Assembly (NCBI RefSeq): GCF_040834005.1
Contig: NZ_CP162129.1
Location: forward strand, 3,806,001-3,870,000
From: Paenibacillus sp. PL2-23
Lineage (GTDB): Bacteria > Bacillota > Bacilli > Paenibacillales > Paenibacillaceae
DNA: 64,000 nt
Reading direction: 5' to 3'
Under the pieces are notes generated by a model. That model had not been told where the DNA came from. It worked only from the letters and a program-made list of their open reading frames with translations, and ran no database searches. Positions 7,948 through 16,527 of this stretch are shown one piece after another (the first letter of the stretch is position 1; each line of letters starts with the position of its first letter). A program made the translations under genes and the position numbers.

Positions 7948-9042
7948 ATGGAGCAGCAGGAAGTAGTCAGCCCTATGCAAATGGGTGTGTTATTCTATAC
8001 CTTTATGACGGGCTCTTCTATTATCAATATCCCTTCCCCGCTAATCGGCAAAGCGGATAACAGCGCCTGGCTTTCCCTGATCATCTCCGGAGCAGTCGGC
8101 ATGGCACTTCTAGCCTGTATGCTCTATCTGCACGGCCGTTTCCCGAGATTGAGCTATGTGGAATACAGCCGCAAGCTGATCGGCACGTGGCCGACGCTTG
8201 TCATCGCTGTCCTGCCTCTTTCTTGTTTGCTGCATATGCTGTCAGCGATTGTACTCGATATCAGCTTGTTTATGCAGAGTGCCATGCTCAGAGAAACGCC
8301 AACCTACTCCTTCACATCTCTGATCTTTATGGTTGCGGCATTGACCGTTCGGGCAGGGCTTGAGGTTATGGCGCGGATGTTTACCATGATCATGACTCTG
8401 GTCGTTATATTTGTCAGCGCCGTGCTCTTGCTGGCGATTGAGGATTACAGTCCCGGGCATCTTGTCCCGCTCATGCCAGAGGGCGTGCTGCCCGTGCTGA
8501 AAGGCGCTTTTTTTTCGTACGGGTTCCCTTATGCTGAGTTGTTTCTGTTCGCAATGCTGCTGCAATTCGTTCATAAAACGGCTAACAGCGAGCTTAAACG
8601 CAAGATGATTCTGGCGTTGCTGTTGAATATAACCACTCTGTGTGTATCCATCGTTTGCACGATCATGTTATTCGGACCGCTCGCCGGCATCAAGAAGTAT
8701 TCCCTGTACGAGCTTGCCCGCACGGTGGAGGTGCAGGAAATCATCACGAGGATCGAGTCCGTTATCGGAATATCTCTCATAGCAGGCTCCTATATGAAGG
8801 CGACTATTACCTTGTACGTGCTGAGCCTGTTCATAACGCATCTCTTCAAGCTCCAGAATTATCGAATGATCGTGACGCCTATCGCGCTGATCGCCTTTCT
8901 CCATACGCTGGTGGGGTTCAAATCCGATATGCAGTGGGTGGAGATGGTGTCGATCGTTCATCCGTTATGGGTCACATTTGCCTTTACCGCCCCTCTGCTG
9001 CTCGTAACAGCCGTGGCCGCCATTCGAAGGCGTGTAAGATAG
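7948..9042 (+). CDS. gerKB: Germinant receptor B subunit (GerB/GerKB, APC-type membrane protein)
   Basis: 364 residues behind a perfect AGGAGGTGA. About ten membrane spans cover nearly the whole chain. The opening MEQQEVVSPMQMGVLFYTFMTGSSIINIPSP is typical of GerB proteins (spore germination family of the amino acid/polyamine/organocation superfamily), as is the FSYGFPYAELFLFAML segment near 190. The B subunit is thought to carry the nutrient-binding site and possibly a channel in the spore inner membrane. It is the last gene of the operon, followed by a strong hairpin at 9071. Confidence 0.93.
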   Translation: MEQQEVVSPMQMGVLFYTFMTGSSIINIPSPLIGKADNSAWLSLIISGAVGMALLACMLYLHGRFPRLSYVEYSRKLIGTWPTLVIAVLPLSCLLHMLSAIVLDISLFMQSAMLRETPTYSFTSLIFMVAALTVRAGLEVMARMFTMIMTLVVIFVSAVLLLAIEDYSPGHLVPLMPEGVLPVLKGAFFSYGFPYAELFLFAMLLQFVHKTANSELKRKMILALLLNITTLCVSIVCTIMLFGPLAGIKKYSLYELARTVEVQEIITRIESVIGISLIAGSYMKATITLYVLSLFITHLFKLQNYRMIVTPIALIAFLHTLVGFKSDMQWVEMVSIVHPLWVTFAFTAPLLLVTAVAAIRRRVR

Positions 9043-9070
9043 CGCTTATACATCATGATTTCCACAGCCA

Positions 9071-9103
9071 ACAGACCCATCGTCATGTCGACGATGGGTC
9101 TGT
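9071..9103. terminator. Bidirectional terminator between gerKB and the minus-strand gene ending at 9114
   Basis: A perfect 14-base-pair stem starting ACAGACCCATCGTC with loop ATGTC. The tail on the plus strand is pyrimidine-rich (TCTCTCTC) rather than a pure T run. It lies between convergent genes. Confidence 0.75.
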
Positions 9104-9113
9104 TCTCTCTCGC

Positions 9114-9449
9114 TTATTCCTTTGTTTCCGACAGACAGCGAGTGATCTCATCCCCCGCCAGCTCGATCACACGAGCTCCGAATGCCTGCCAGCTGCTGTG
9201 AGCCTCGTCTTCGTTGAGGGAGCCGCTCGTCAGGCTCCGGAACGCCTGGTGCATATTATTATCGAACCAGTCTGCCTCTCTGTCCGCGTCGTTACGGAGC
9301 ACCTCATGCAGCACTAGCGCTGCGCCGCCATTTGAATAATAAGCCAGAACGACCGGTGCGTTGTGATCGTCCGTCCGAACCTCCACCTCCGCGCAAGGCA
9401 TACCGTCTCTGCTCACCACACCTCTCACGCGCGCTTCCAATGGCTTCAT
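9114..9449 (-). CDS. Hypothetical protein, 111 residues
   Basis: The family is not recognised. The likely start is the ATG at 9449 (MKPLEARVRGVV), 17 bases after the stop of the upstream gene, with GGCGGG upstream; the frame is open back to 9524 inside that gene. The chain is soluble and acidic, with alternating strands (EVEVRTDDHNAPVVLAYY) followed by helices containing FDNNMHQAFRSL. It has no signal peptide, membrane span or metal motif. It forms a two-gene unit with the 112-residue protein upstream, so the two may work together. Confidence 0.55.
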   Translation of the reverse strand: MKPLEARVRGVVSRDGMPCAEVEVRTDDHNAPVVLAYYSNGGAALVLHEVLRNDADREADWFDNNMHQAFRSLTSGSLNEDEAHSSWQAFGARVIELAGDEITRCLSETKE

Positions 9450-9468
9450 TCGCCACACCCGCCTTTCC

Positions 9469-9807
9469 CTATAAGATCCCCATGGATTCGATGTGCCGCT
9501 TGGTTTCTCCAGTGCCGCACTCATACAGCTGCTTGTAAATGAGGCTTACAATTTCGTCAGAAGCAGCGTTTATCGTCTCGTCTCCGCTAGTGCCGTACGG
9601 CGTGTGCGCGAAGTGCGCGACCTCCGCTTCATCCATAGAGGCCAGCTCCTCGAACAGCTCGCGCAGCCGGGCAACCTCCTCGTCATTCGCGTATATCGCC
9701 AGCTCATAGGCTGCCGCCTCGGGATCCTCCAATATTTGACCGGCTTGAACGGAAACAAAAAATTGCTTTCTTCCGCCGTGCCCTTCCCATTCATCCTGCT
9801 GATGCAT
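9469..9807 (-). CDS. Hypothetical acidic protein, 112 residues
   Basis: The family is not recognised. The ATG is preceded by GAAAGGAATG some 10-15 bases upstream. The chain is rich in Glu and Asp (YANDEEVARLRELFEELASMDEAEVAHF), predicted helical and soluble, and ends with a second helical part (ASDEIVSLIYKQLYECGTGETKRHIESMGIL). It has no membrane span or known catalytic motif. The Glu-rich helices with spaced Leu suggest a protein-interaction module; that is inference. It is the first gene of a pair with the 111-residue gene downstream. Confidence 0.6.
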   Translation of the reverse strand: MHQQDEWEGHGGRKQFFVSVQAGQILEDPEAAAYELAIYANDEEVARLRELFEELASMDEAEVAHFAHTPYGTSGDETINAASDEIVSLIYKQLYECGTGETKRHIESMGIL

Positions 9808-9958
9808 CTGCGCTCATTCCTTTCTTCCTTCCTGGAAGTGGCTTTCAGCTGTTGTCGCCTCCTCTAGCATCCCCCGTTGGACAGACATTTTATGCCTTTT
9901 TTCAGCATATAACTGTTACTATCGCTATTGGAGTCCAGCATAGAGAGGAATGAGATGG

Positions 9959-11803
9959 ATGTGCGGAATTACCGGCTGGATTGATTGGAACAGTGACCTA
10001 ACCAAGGAAAGCGTCAATCTGGAAAAGATGACCGACACCCTTGCCCCGCGCGGCCCCGACGCCGCAGGCACCTGGATATCGGCTCATTGCGCGCTTGGCC
10101 ATCGACGGCTGTCGGTTATGGACCCGGAGAACGGTGCCCAGCCTATGATTCGGTATACTGGGGATGACAAATACGTTGTCGTCTACAATGGAGAGCTGTA
10201 CAACGCTCCCGAGCTGAAGAAGGAGCTGGAGAGCAGGGGACGTTCCTTCACAACAACCTGCGACACCGAGGTGCTGCTGGTCGCATTTATGGAATGGGGA
10301 CGCGCATGCGTTGAGCGCTTTAACGGTATTTTCGCGTTTGCGATATGGGATGTAACGGCGCAGGAGCTGTTCCTCGCGCGTGATCGACTTGGCGTCAAGC
10401 CGCTGTTCTTCCGGAGAAGAGACGGCTTGTTTATTTTCGGCTCCGAGCCCAAATGCATTCTGGAGCATTCCGCGGTCAAAGCGGAGGTGGGAGCCGAGGG
10501 CCTTGCCGAAATATTCGTTATTGGCCCCGCTCGCACGCCGGGACACGGCGTATACAAGGATATTGAGGAGCTGCGGCCAGGCAAGTGTATGGTTGTGAAC
10601 CAGGCGGGCGCAAAAACCATCACGTACTGGCAGCTGCGGAGCTCGGAGCACACACATAATGTAGAGGAAACCGCCGAGCATGTCGGCGCCTTGCTCAAGG
10701 ATACGGTGGAGCGGCAGCTTATCTCCGATGTGCCCGTATGCACGCTGCTGTCCGGCGGACTGGACTCCAGCGCGCTGACGACGCTTGCCGTGAACTATTA
10801 TGCGGCGAATGGTCAGGGCAACGTGCACACGTATTCCGTTGATTACCGCGACAACGACAAGCATTTCCAGGCGCACGCGTTCCAGCCGAACAGCGACGCT
10901 CCGTGGATCGAGCGCATGACGAAGCATCTGGGTACCGTGCATCACCCCATTCAGTTCGATACGCCAGAGCTGGCGGCCGCTCTCCATGACGCAACACTGG
11001 CGCGCGATTTGCCGGGCATGGCCGATGTCGACGCTTCCCTGCTGCTCTTTTGCCACGAGATCAAGAAGGGCGCGACCGTCGCGATCTCTGGCGAAGCGGC
11101 GGACGAAATATTCGGCGGCTACCCCTGGTTCCACCGGGAGGAGGCGCTGAGCGCCGATACCTTCCCATGGTCGCTCGCCACAACGATGAGGGCGGGATTG
11201 CTGTCTCCCGACATCGCGGAGTGGATTAAGCCGGAGCAATATATCGGAGATCGGTATGCGGATGCCGTAGCCGAGGTGCCTCAGCTTGACGGCGAGGACG
11301 AGGTAAGGCGGCGGATGCGGCGAATGTCTTATTTGAACATTACCCGCTTTATGCCAACGCTTCTGGATCGCAAGGACCGGATGAGCATGGCGGCTGGACT
11401 TGAGGTTCGGGTGCCATTCTGCGACCATCGACTCGTGGAATATGTGTTCAACATTCCATGGGAAATCAAAACAGCGGGCGACCGGGAGAAGGGCATTTTG
11501 CGCAAATCGCTGCAGGGCGTGCTGCCGGACGACGTATTATGGAGGAAGAAGAGTCCCTACCCGAAGACGCATAACCCGAACTATCTGACCGCGGTCAAAG
11601 GTTTGCTGCTAGATGTACTCAACGACCCGTCCTCCCCGCTCCTGCCCCTCATTAACGTGAAGAAGGTTCGGGAGCTTGCGGAATCCGATTCAGCGAAATC
11701 CAATCTGCCTTGGTTCGGACAGCTGATGTCGGGTCCCCAGCTGTTCGCCTATTTGTACCAGGTCAATTTGTGGCTGAAGACGTATAAGGTTTCCATCGGT
11801 TAG
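9959..11803 (+). CDS. asnB: Asparagine synthetase (glutamine-hydrolysing)
   Basis: 614 residues. The ATG at 9959 is chosen over the one at 9950 because Cys2 (MCGITGWID) must become the N-terminal nucleophile of the glutaminase domain after Met removal; GAGGAA lies nine bases upstream. The class II glutamine amidotransferase domain (about 2-215) has RGPD and the GHRRLSVMD motif. The synthetase domain (about 240-600) has the ATP-pyrophosphatase loop LLSGGLDSSAL and the SGEAADEIFGGY and RKDRMSMAAGLEVRVPF motifs. It makes asparagine from aspartate, ATP and glutamine. The family also includes AsnO-like sporulation paralogues, so the cellular role is not fixed by sequence alone. Confidence 0.95.
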   Translation: MCGITGWIDWNSDLTKESVNLEKMTDTLAPRGPDAAGTWISAHCALGHRRLSVMDPENGAQPMIRYTGDDKYVVVYNGELYNAPELKKELESRGRSFTTTCDTEVLLVAFMEWGRACVERFNGIFAFAIWDVTAQELFLARDRLGVKPLFFRRRDGLFIFGSEPKCILEHSAVKAEVGAEGLAEIFVIGPARTPGHGVYKDIEELRPGKCMVVNQAGAKTITYWQLRSSEHTHNVEETAEHVGALLKDTVERQLISDVPVCTLLSGGLDSSALTTLAVNYYAANGQGNVHTYSVDYRDNDKHFQAHAFQPNSDAPWIERMTKHLGTVHHPIQFDTPELAAALHDATLARDLPGMADVDASLLLFCHEIKKGATVAISGEAADEIFGGYPWFHREEALSADTFPWSLATTMRAGLLSPDIAEWIKPEQYIGDRYADAVAEVPQLDGEDEVRRRMRRMSYLNITRFMPTLLDRKDRMSMAAGLEVRVPFCDHRLVEYVFNIPWEIKTAGDREKGILRKSLQGVLPDDVLWRKKSPYPKTHNPNYLTAVKGLLLDVLNDPSSPLLPLINVKKVRELAESDSAKSNLPWFGQLMSGPQLFAYLYQVNLWLKTYKVSIG

Positions 11804-11827
11804 AGAAAGGTTAGTATATGGAGAAAT

Positions 11828-11869
11828 AAGAGGCTGGCGCATGCGGCAATCCGCTTGCACCAGCCTCTT
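11828..11869. terminator. Bidirectional terminator between asnB and rdgB
   Basis: Stem AAGAGGCTGG / CCAGCCTCTT, extended by partly paired CGCATGCGG / CCGCTTGCA, between convergent genes. On the minus strand TTATTTCTC follows. Confidence 0.75.
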
Positions 11870-11883
11870 CTCCTGCTCGGCGA

Positions 11884-12558
11884 CTAATCCTCCAGCTTGG
11901 CGAGCAGCGCCTTCAGCGCCTCGCCGCGATGGCTGATGGCGCCCTTCTCCTCCTTGCTCAGCTCCGCCATGCCCCGTCCCAGAGCGGGCACCCAGAATAA
12001 CGGGTCGTAGCCGAAGCCCCCGTCTCCATGGGGCTGATCGGTTATAACGCCGTCGACCGTGCCCTCCGCTTCCACGAACGTTCCCGTCTCGGGATCGTAA
12101 AGCGCCAGAGCGCATACGAATTGAGCGCGGCTAAGGGGCTTCGAGCCGTCGACCGGCATCCCCATACCGCTTAATGCCTCCATGCGATCTTCAGCCTCGC
12201 AGCCCAACGCCTTGAGCTCCGCCACAAGCTTCGCATTGTTGTCAGCGTCTGAAGCGCCTTCGCCCGCGTAGCGCGCGGAGTAGACGCCCGGCGCGCCGCC
12301 AAGCGCCTCCACCCGAAGGCCGGAATCGTCCGCCAGCGCAAGGACGCCAAGCGCGTCTCCCGTCGCCTTGGCTTTGATTCGCGCGTTCTCCGCGAAGGTT
12401 GTCCCCGTCTCCGGAATATCCGGGATGGCGGGATAGTCATGCAGGCTTTGCACACCCTTGCCCAGCTTCTCCAGAGCGTAAGCAAACTCTTTGACCTTAC
12501 CGCTGTTTTTGGTTGCGACGACAATAACGGACCCCTCCGATAGCAAGTGCCGGGACAT
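11884..12558 (-). CDS. rdgB: XTP/dITP diphosphatase (house-cleaning nucleotidase)
   Basis: 224 residues from the ATG at 12558, preceded by GGGAGGT that lies in the last codons of rph; the upstream extension to 12603 lacks a ribosome site. The family opening VIVVATKNSGKVKEF (Ham1/RdgB substrate loop), LADDSGLRVEALGGAPGVYSARYAG and the C-terminal FGYDPLFW and SHRGEALK motifs are all present. It hydrolyses non-canonical purine triphosphates (ITP, XTP, dITP) to monophosphates and pyrophosphate, keeping them out of DNA and RNA. It lies 4 bases after rph, in the conserved gerM-rph-rdgB order of Bacilli. Confidence 0.95.
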   Translation of the reverse strand: MSRHLLSEGSVIVVATKNSGKVKEFAYALEKLGKGVQSLHDYPAIPDIPETGTTFAENARIKAKATGDALGVLALADDSGLRVEALGGAPGVYSARYAGEGASDADNNAKLVAELKALGCEAEDRMEALSGMGMPVDGSKPLSRAQFVCALALYDPETGTFVEAEGTVDGVITDQPHGDGGFGYDPLFWVPALGRGMAELSKEEKGAISHRGEALKALLAKLED

Positions 12559-12562
12559 CGCT

Positions 12563-13300
12563 CTACCTCCCGATGCGGTCCGCGAGCTCGCCGAGCGCTT
12601 CACGCTGCTTCTGGATCAATTCCTCAATGCCGGCCTCGGCAAGCGCAAGCAGCTGATTCATCTCTTCCCGCGAGAACGGCGCCTCTTCGCCGGTGCCTTG
12701 CACCTCTACGAATTTGCCTTCTCCCGTCATGACGACGTTCATGTCGACCTTCGCCTTGGAATCCTCTTCATAATTCAGATCAAGCAGCGCTTTCTCCTGA
12801 ATGACCCCAACGCTGACGGAAGCCAGAAAATCACGGATAGGATACTTTTGGAACGAGACCGTCTTGCCGATATGAGCTACAGCCAGCGCCAGCGCGACAA
12901 AAGCTCCTGTAATGGAGGTTGTGCGTGTGCCGCCGTCTGCCTGAATAACGTCGCAATCAAGCGTAATCGTACGCTCGCCCAGCGCGCCAAGATCTACGAC
13001 GGAGCGCAGCGCCCTGCCGATCAGACGCTGAATTTCCATCGTCCGGCCCGTCAGCTTGCCCCGCGCCGCTTCACGCTGATTGCGGGAGTGGGTCGCGCGC
13101 GGCAGCATCGCATATTCCGCGTTAATCCATCCCTTGCCCTGGCCCTTCATGAACGGAGGGACACGGTCCTCCACGCTGGCGGTGCAGATGACTTTGGTAT
13201 CTCCCACCTCGATTAGAACCGAGCCTTCCGCATGCTTGTTTACGTTTGTCGTTATTTGAACCGGCCGAAGCTGATTCGGCTCGCGACTGTCATTTCTCAT
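12563..13300 (-). CDS. rph: Ribonuclease PH
   Basis: 245 residues from the ATG at 13300, directly behind AGGAGG; the frame extends to 13372 without a ribosome site. The protein starts [15 protein letters not shown] and carries [19 protein letters not shown], the RAALRS-type segment [28 protein letters not shown] and VSVGV. It is a phosphate-dependent 3'-5' exoribonuclease that trims tRNA 3' ends, usually as a hexamer. It is separated from gerM by a terminator at 13393, so rph-rdgB may be expressed from read-through or a promoter in the 13301-13390 interval. Confidence 0.96.
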   Translation of the reverse strand: MRNDSREPNQLRPVQITTNVNKHAEGSVLIEVGDTKVICTASVEDRVPPFMKGQGKGWINAEYAMLPRATHSRNQREAARGKLTGRTMEIQRLIGRALRSVVDLGALGERTITLDCDVIQADGGTRTTSITGAFVALALAVAHIGKTVSFQKYPIRDFLASVSVGVIQEKALLDLNYEEDSKAKVDMNVVMTGEGKFVEVQGTGEEAPFSREEMNQLLALAEAGIEELIQKQREALGELADRIGR

Positions 13301-13392
13301 TTTGATGGCCTCCTGAGCATATCTTCCATTTTGAACCTCTCCTATTTTAACAAAGTCAAGACGGGAATGCACATCGCCGATACGACACCCGC

Positions 13393-13429
13393 AAAAAAAG
13401 AACGAACCGGACTAATGCCCGATTCGTTC
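13393..13429 (-). terminator. Intrinsic terminator after gerM
   Basis: Read on the minus strand, stem GAACGAATCGG / CCGGTTCGTTC (one G-U pair) is followed by seven T residues. It lies just after the gerM stop and 93 bases before the rph start. Confidence 0.9.
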
Positions 13430-13438
13430 GCTTTATGC

Positions 13439-14503
13439 TTAGGACTTCAGCGCGTTGAGATGATGGGGTCTCGTCGCCGGCTGCGTCTCGCTGTACGTGT
13501 TGTTCGCGTCGTCCACCAAATCCGTTTCGCCGTTGATGCTGATTTGTACAGAGGTTGCGCCCGTATTCTCGGTCAGCGACAACACGATGGCCTGCAGCAT
13601 TTCCGCCGGAACCGGCAGACCGGATTCATAAGCCTCGTCCTTCAGATCGATCTTGACAAGCCCTTCATCCAGCAGCTCCAGGCTTTCGACCTCCACATTG
13701 GGAAGAATCACGCTGGTCAGCTTCTTGGCATCCAGCGGCCCTTGAATCAGCTGCTCCATCGCCGCGTGCTCCTTGGAATCCGAACGATCGATCAAGCGCG
13801 TAACCGGCACATAATATTCTTCATGATTTAAGGATTGAGCGGAGAAATAGAGCACCACCGACGAAGAATTAGCGGGATTCACCCCTTCGGCTCTCTCCAG
13901 GTTGATGCCGATTTTGCGGGTAAGCTCGCCTTGGATCGGGAACGCCGCTTGCGGCATTTCCTCCAGCAGCTGGCCTTCGACGGAGAGCTCTACACCTTCG
14001 ATGCCTGGCATGGCCGTCAGCGTCCAGGTGATCGACTCTACGATATCCCGCTCGTCCTGCGCGTTATAATCAAGGAAAGCACCCGACAGGTTGACCTTCG
14101 CGACTTTGCGCTCCTGATCATAGGTATAGCCGATGACCTGCGTGCCTTGCGGAATCATGGCCCTGAAGTCCTCCGGAATAAGCGCGGCGTAAGCTCCATT
14201 GTCCACCATAACCTCGAGCGCCTTCTGGGCAGCCGTCTCCTTCTCGCCAAGCGTGACCGGCACAGCGATTGGAGCCAGATAGCCGTTGCTGTCCTGCAGA
14301 TACACCGTCATTCTGGATGGCTCTTGGCCGTCCGGCAAAGCCTGTCCGGTTGGATCGCTGTTCATGTCCCCGGTTTCCTCTACCTGCGGCGGATCGATCG
14401 TTTTGCTAGTTTGCTGAGAGAACAGTCCGCATCCCGCGGTTATAACGGGCAGCGCCAGAAGCGCGACGTACGCGGAGCGGCGAATCCATTTTTTTTGAAT
14501 CAT
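13439..14503 (-). CDS. gerM: Spore germination/cortex lipoprotein GerM, two GerMN domains
   Basis: 354 residues. A lipoprotein signal is visible (IRRSAYVALLALPVITAGC, lipobox TAGC near residue 25). It is followed by a low-complexity linker and two GerMN domains (about 65-190 and 215-340), each with a pattern such as MTVYLQDSNGYLAPIAVPV...AAQKALEVMV and VVLYFSAQSLNHEEYYVPVTRLI...HAAMEQLIQGP. GerM is known to be needed for sporulation and normal germination in Bacillus, and GerMN domains occur in sporulation complexes at the spore membranes. Gene order with rph and rdgB matches Bacilli. An AT-rich ribosome region (GGGGAGGAATTATCATC) precedes the ATG. Confidence 0.93.
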   Translation of the reverse strand: MIQKKWIRRSAYVALLALPVITAGCGLFSQQTSKTIDPPQVEETGDMNSDPTGQALPDGQEPSRMTVYLQDSNGYLAPIAVPVTLGEKETAAQKALEVMVDNGAYAALIPEDFRAMIPQGTQVIGYTYDQERKVAKVNLSGAFLDYNAQDERDIVESITWTLTAMPGIEGVELSVEGQLLEEMPQAAFPIQGELTRKIGINLERAEGVNPANSSSVVLYFSAQSLNHEEYYVPVTRLIDRSDSKEHAAMEQLIQGPLDAKKLTSVILPNVEVESLELLDEGLVKIDLKDEAYESGLPVPAEMLQAIVLSLTENTGATSVQISINGETDLVDDANNTYSETQPATRPHHLNALKS

Positions 14504-14542
14504 GATGATAATTCCTCCCCAATCGATTTTGGCCTGTCGGCT

Positions 14543-14570
14543 TTGTACAACTCCTCATTTGTAGTAATAT
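14543..14570 (+). promoter_or_regulatory. Possible sigma-A promoter for pgpA
   Basis: TTGTAC (14543-14548), a 16-base spacer, and TAATAT (14565-14570), about 60 bases upstream of the pgpA start in the divergent gerM/pgpA gap. Confidence 0.4.
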
Positions 14571-14631
14571 GTATACGAGCCCTTCCCTGTTTTAGACCAG
14601 TTTTGTCCAAAAATCTCGAGGGGGAAATGAT

Positions 14632-15174
14632 ATGAGCAACCTGCCTGAAAAATATAGCCTGAACAGCGAAAAAGTCGCAGCGGCTACCAAAGAATGGCTC
14701 GTCAAACGAGGTGTAACCAACGAAGCGATCGCGGAGCTGGTCTACTTCCTGCAGAAGGATTATTACCCGGAGCTCACGCCGGAGGAATGTATTATCCACG
14801 TCGAGGCAGTCCTGTCCAAGCGAGAGGTGCAGAACGCTGTCCTGACAGGCATTCAGCTGGATCTGCTGGCGGAGGAAGGCAAGCTGATGGCGCCTCTGCA
14901 GGACATGATCAAATACGACGAGGGGTTATACGGCTGCGACGAAATATTGGCGCTGTCCATCGTCAACGTATACGGCAGCATCGGCTTCACCAACTTCGGC
15001 TATGTCGATAAGCTGAAGCCCGGCATACTCGTACGTCTAAACGCCAAATCCGACAAAGAGATTCACACCTTCCTCGACGACATCGTCGGCGCCATCGCGG
15101 CATCCGCAGCGAGCCGAATCGCGCACCGCAAGCAGGCGGAGCGCGAAGGCGTCACAACGCCGCCGCTGGACTAA
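14632..15174 (+). CDS. Phosphatidylglycerophosphatase A family protein
   Basis: 180 residues behind GAGGGGGAAATGAT. It resembles the Gram-positive PgpA/YutG family, with ELVYFLQKDYYPELTPEECIIHVEAVLSKREVQNAVLTGI at the N-terminus, YGCDEILALSIVNVYGSIGFTNFGYVDK in the middle and the conserved FLDDIVGAIAASAASRI near the C-terminus. The family removes phosphate from phosphatidylglycerol phosphate, the last step of phosphatidylglycerol synthesis; this short soluble type is less well proven biochemically than the membrane PgpA of proteobacteria. It stands alone, divergent from gerM and followed by two strong hairpins. Confidence 0.85.
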   Translation: MSNLPEKYSLNSEKVAAATKEWLVKRGVTNEAIAELVYFLQKDYYPELTPEECIIHVEAVLSKREVQNAVLTGIQLDLLAEEGKLMAPLQDMIKYDEGLYGCDEILALSIVNVYGSIGFTNFGYVDKLKPGILVRLNAKSDKEIHTFLDDIVGAIAASAASRIAHRKQAEREGVTTPPLD

Positions 15175-15176
15175 TC

Positions 15177-15200
15177 CAGCCAGTCCCCGGACTGGCTGGC
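15177..15200. repeat. Perfect hairpin just after pgpA
   Basis: CCAGCCAGTC and GACTGGCTGG arms with loop CCCG, starting 2 bases after the stop. There is no T-tract; it may aid mRNA end protection together with the next hairpin. Confidence 0.6.
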
Positions 15201-15222
15201 GGGCGACGCTGGCGGCACAACG

Positions 15223-15259
15223 CAATGAAGCCTCGCGGATTATCCGCGAGGCTTCATTG
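15223..15259. terminator. Bidirectional terminator-like hairpin between pgpA and glpX
   Basis: An 18-bp perfect inverted repeat starting CAATGAAGCCTCGCGGAT with one central base, located between convergent genes. Short T-rich flanks are seen on both strands (TTGTTC, ATTGCG). Confidence 0.7.
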
Positions 15260-15286
15260 TTCATCAAAGATCCACTTTACATGTGT

Positions 15287-15311
15287 GTTCAAAAAGTCCC
15301 GTTTTCAGCAC
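15287..15311. repeat. Solo end of the 53.3-kb inverted-end element
   Basis: GTTCAAAAAG followed by 15 bases ending TTTTCAGCAC. It matches 22 of 25 positions of the inverted right end of the element at 53266-53470. The rest of that element is absent, so this looks like a remnant or a related short element near the 3' end of glpX. Confidence 0.55.
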
Positions 15312-15343
15312 AAGATTTATGTTTTCGTTGCAAACCTCTTTAA

Positions 15344-16381
15344 TTAAGCCGTCTGCTCTTCCTCTACCTTTGCTTTCCCCTTTGGCTTCTCTTTTGTCTC
15401 TGGCTTCGTCTCACCAGATTGCTGCAGCAGCGGCTTGTTTGGCAAATAATGAAGCGACCGAACGAATCGAATCGTTTTGGTCTTCGCGCGCATGACGATG
15501 GACTCCGTCTCCGCTCTCTCATCCGGGAAGTAGCGCACCCCGCCCAGGAATTCGCCCGGTGTGACGCCGGTAGCCGCGAATATAACATCCTCTGTGCCAA
15601 CCATGTCATCCATTGTCAGTACGCGGTAAGGGTCCTCGATGCCCATCTCGATGCAGCGCGCATACTCCTTGCCATCCGCTGGCATCAATCTCCCTTGGAT
15701 ACCGCCTCCTAGACACTTAAGCGCTGCGGCTGCCAATACGCCCTCCGGCGCGCCGCCGGAGCCAACGTACAGGTCTATGCCCGCTTCGGGGAATGCCGGC
15801 GCCATCGCTCCCGCTACATCGCCGTCCGATAGGAATTTGATCCGAACGCCTACCTTGCGCAGCGACTTAATAATCGAATCGTGGCGCGTGCGGTCGAGAA
15901 TCATAACCGTTAGATCCGCAACCTTTTTCCCCAGTGCGTCTGCCGCTTTGGCCAGGGTTGTTTCGATTGGGTCCGTAATAGACAGCTTGCCTACCAGCGC
16001 AGGACCATATGCCAGCTTCTCCATATACATGTCCGGTGCGTGAAGCAGCTGGCCCTTGCCTGCCACAGCGATGACAGACAAAGCGTTGTTCAGCCCCTTC
16101 GCCACGATCTCTGTTCCTTCCAGTGGATCAACCGCAACGTCAACCTCAGGGCCCTGCATGCTTCCCACCTGCTCGCCAATGTACAGCATAGGGGCCTCAT
16201 CCATCTCGCCTTCCCCAATGACGACCGTTCCGCGTATCGATACGGAATCGAACATCGCACGCATAGCCGATGTTGCTGCTCCGTCTGCGCTATTTTTGTC
16301 GCCGCGACCCATCCACGGCGCCGATGCCAATGCCGCCAGCTCCGTTACCCTTACAATCTCCAAAGCAAGCTCTCTCTCCAT
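15344..16381 (-). CDS. glpX: Class II fructose-1,6-bisphosphatase
   Basis: 345 residues from the ATG at 16381, behind AAAGGAGAGAG; an earlier in-frame start at 16411 has no ribosome site. Family motifs are present: APWMGRGDKNSADGAA, GEGEMDEAPMLYIGE, VDVAVDPLEGTEIVAKG (metal-binding DPLEGT) and YVGSGGAPEGVLAAAAL. It removes the C1 phosphate from fructose-1,6-bisphosphate in gluconeogenesis. The last 25 residues (SGETKPETKEKPKGKAKVEEEQTA) are a charged low-complexity tail beyond the usual end. The upstream region holds the 51-bp hairpin array. Confidence 0.95.
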   Translation of the reverse strand: MERELALEIVRVTELAALASAPWMGRGDKNSADGAATSAMRAMFDSVSIRGTVVIGEGEMDEAPMLYIGEQVGSMQGPEVDVAVDPLEGTEIVAKGLNNALSVIAVAGKGQLLHAPDMYMEKLAYGPALVGKLSITDPIETTLAKAADALGKKVADLTVMILDRTRHDSIIKSLRKVGVRIKFLSDGDVAGAMAPAFPEAGIDLYVGSGGAPEGVLAAAALKCLGGGIQGRLMPADGKEYARCIEMGIEDPYRVLTMDDMVGTEDVIFAATGVTPGEFLGGVRYFPDERAETESIVMRAKTKTIRFVRSLHYLPNKPLLQQSGETKPETKEKPKGKAKVEEEQTA

Positions 16382-16450
16382 CCCGCTCTCTCCTTTGTTG
16401 TGGCGATTCATATGCCCGCATTAAATATACGTTCTATATTTCTTATTTAA

Positions 16451-16479
16451 TATGTAACATATACTTCAATATGACGCAA
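16451..16479 (-). promoter_or_regulatory. Possible sigma-A promoter for glpX
   Basis: On the minus strand TTGCGT (16474-16479), a 17-base spacer and TACATA (16451-16456), about 70 bases upstream of the glpX start in a very AT-rich stretch (16400-16520). Confidence 0.35.
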
Positions 16480-16527
16480 TATATATTTTCATTTTTCATT
16501 AAATCATCATTTTAGCTAAACAAGATC

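Noticed and set aside
9998-11428. Long antisense frame (476 codons) inside asnB
   Set aside because: It is the shadow of a GC-rich real gene; it has no ribosome site and no recognisable motif, while asnB is intact on the other strand.
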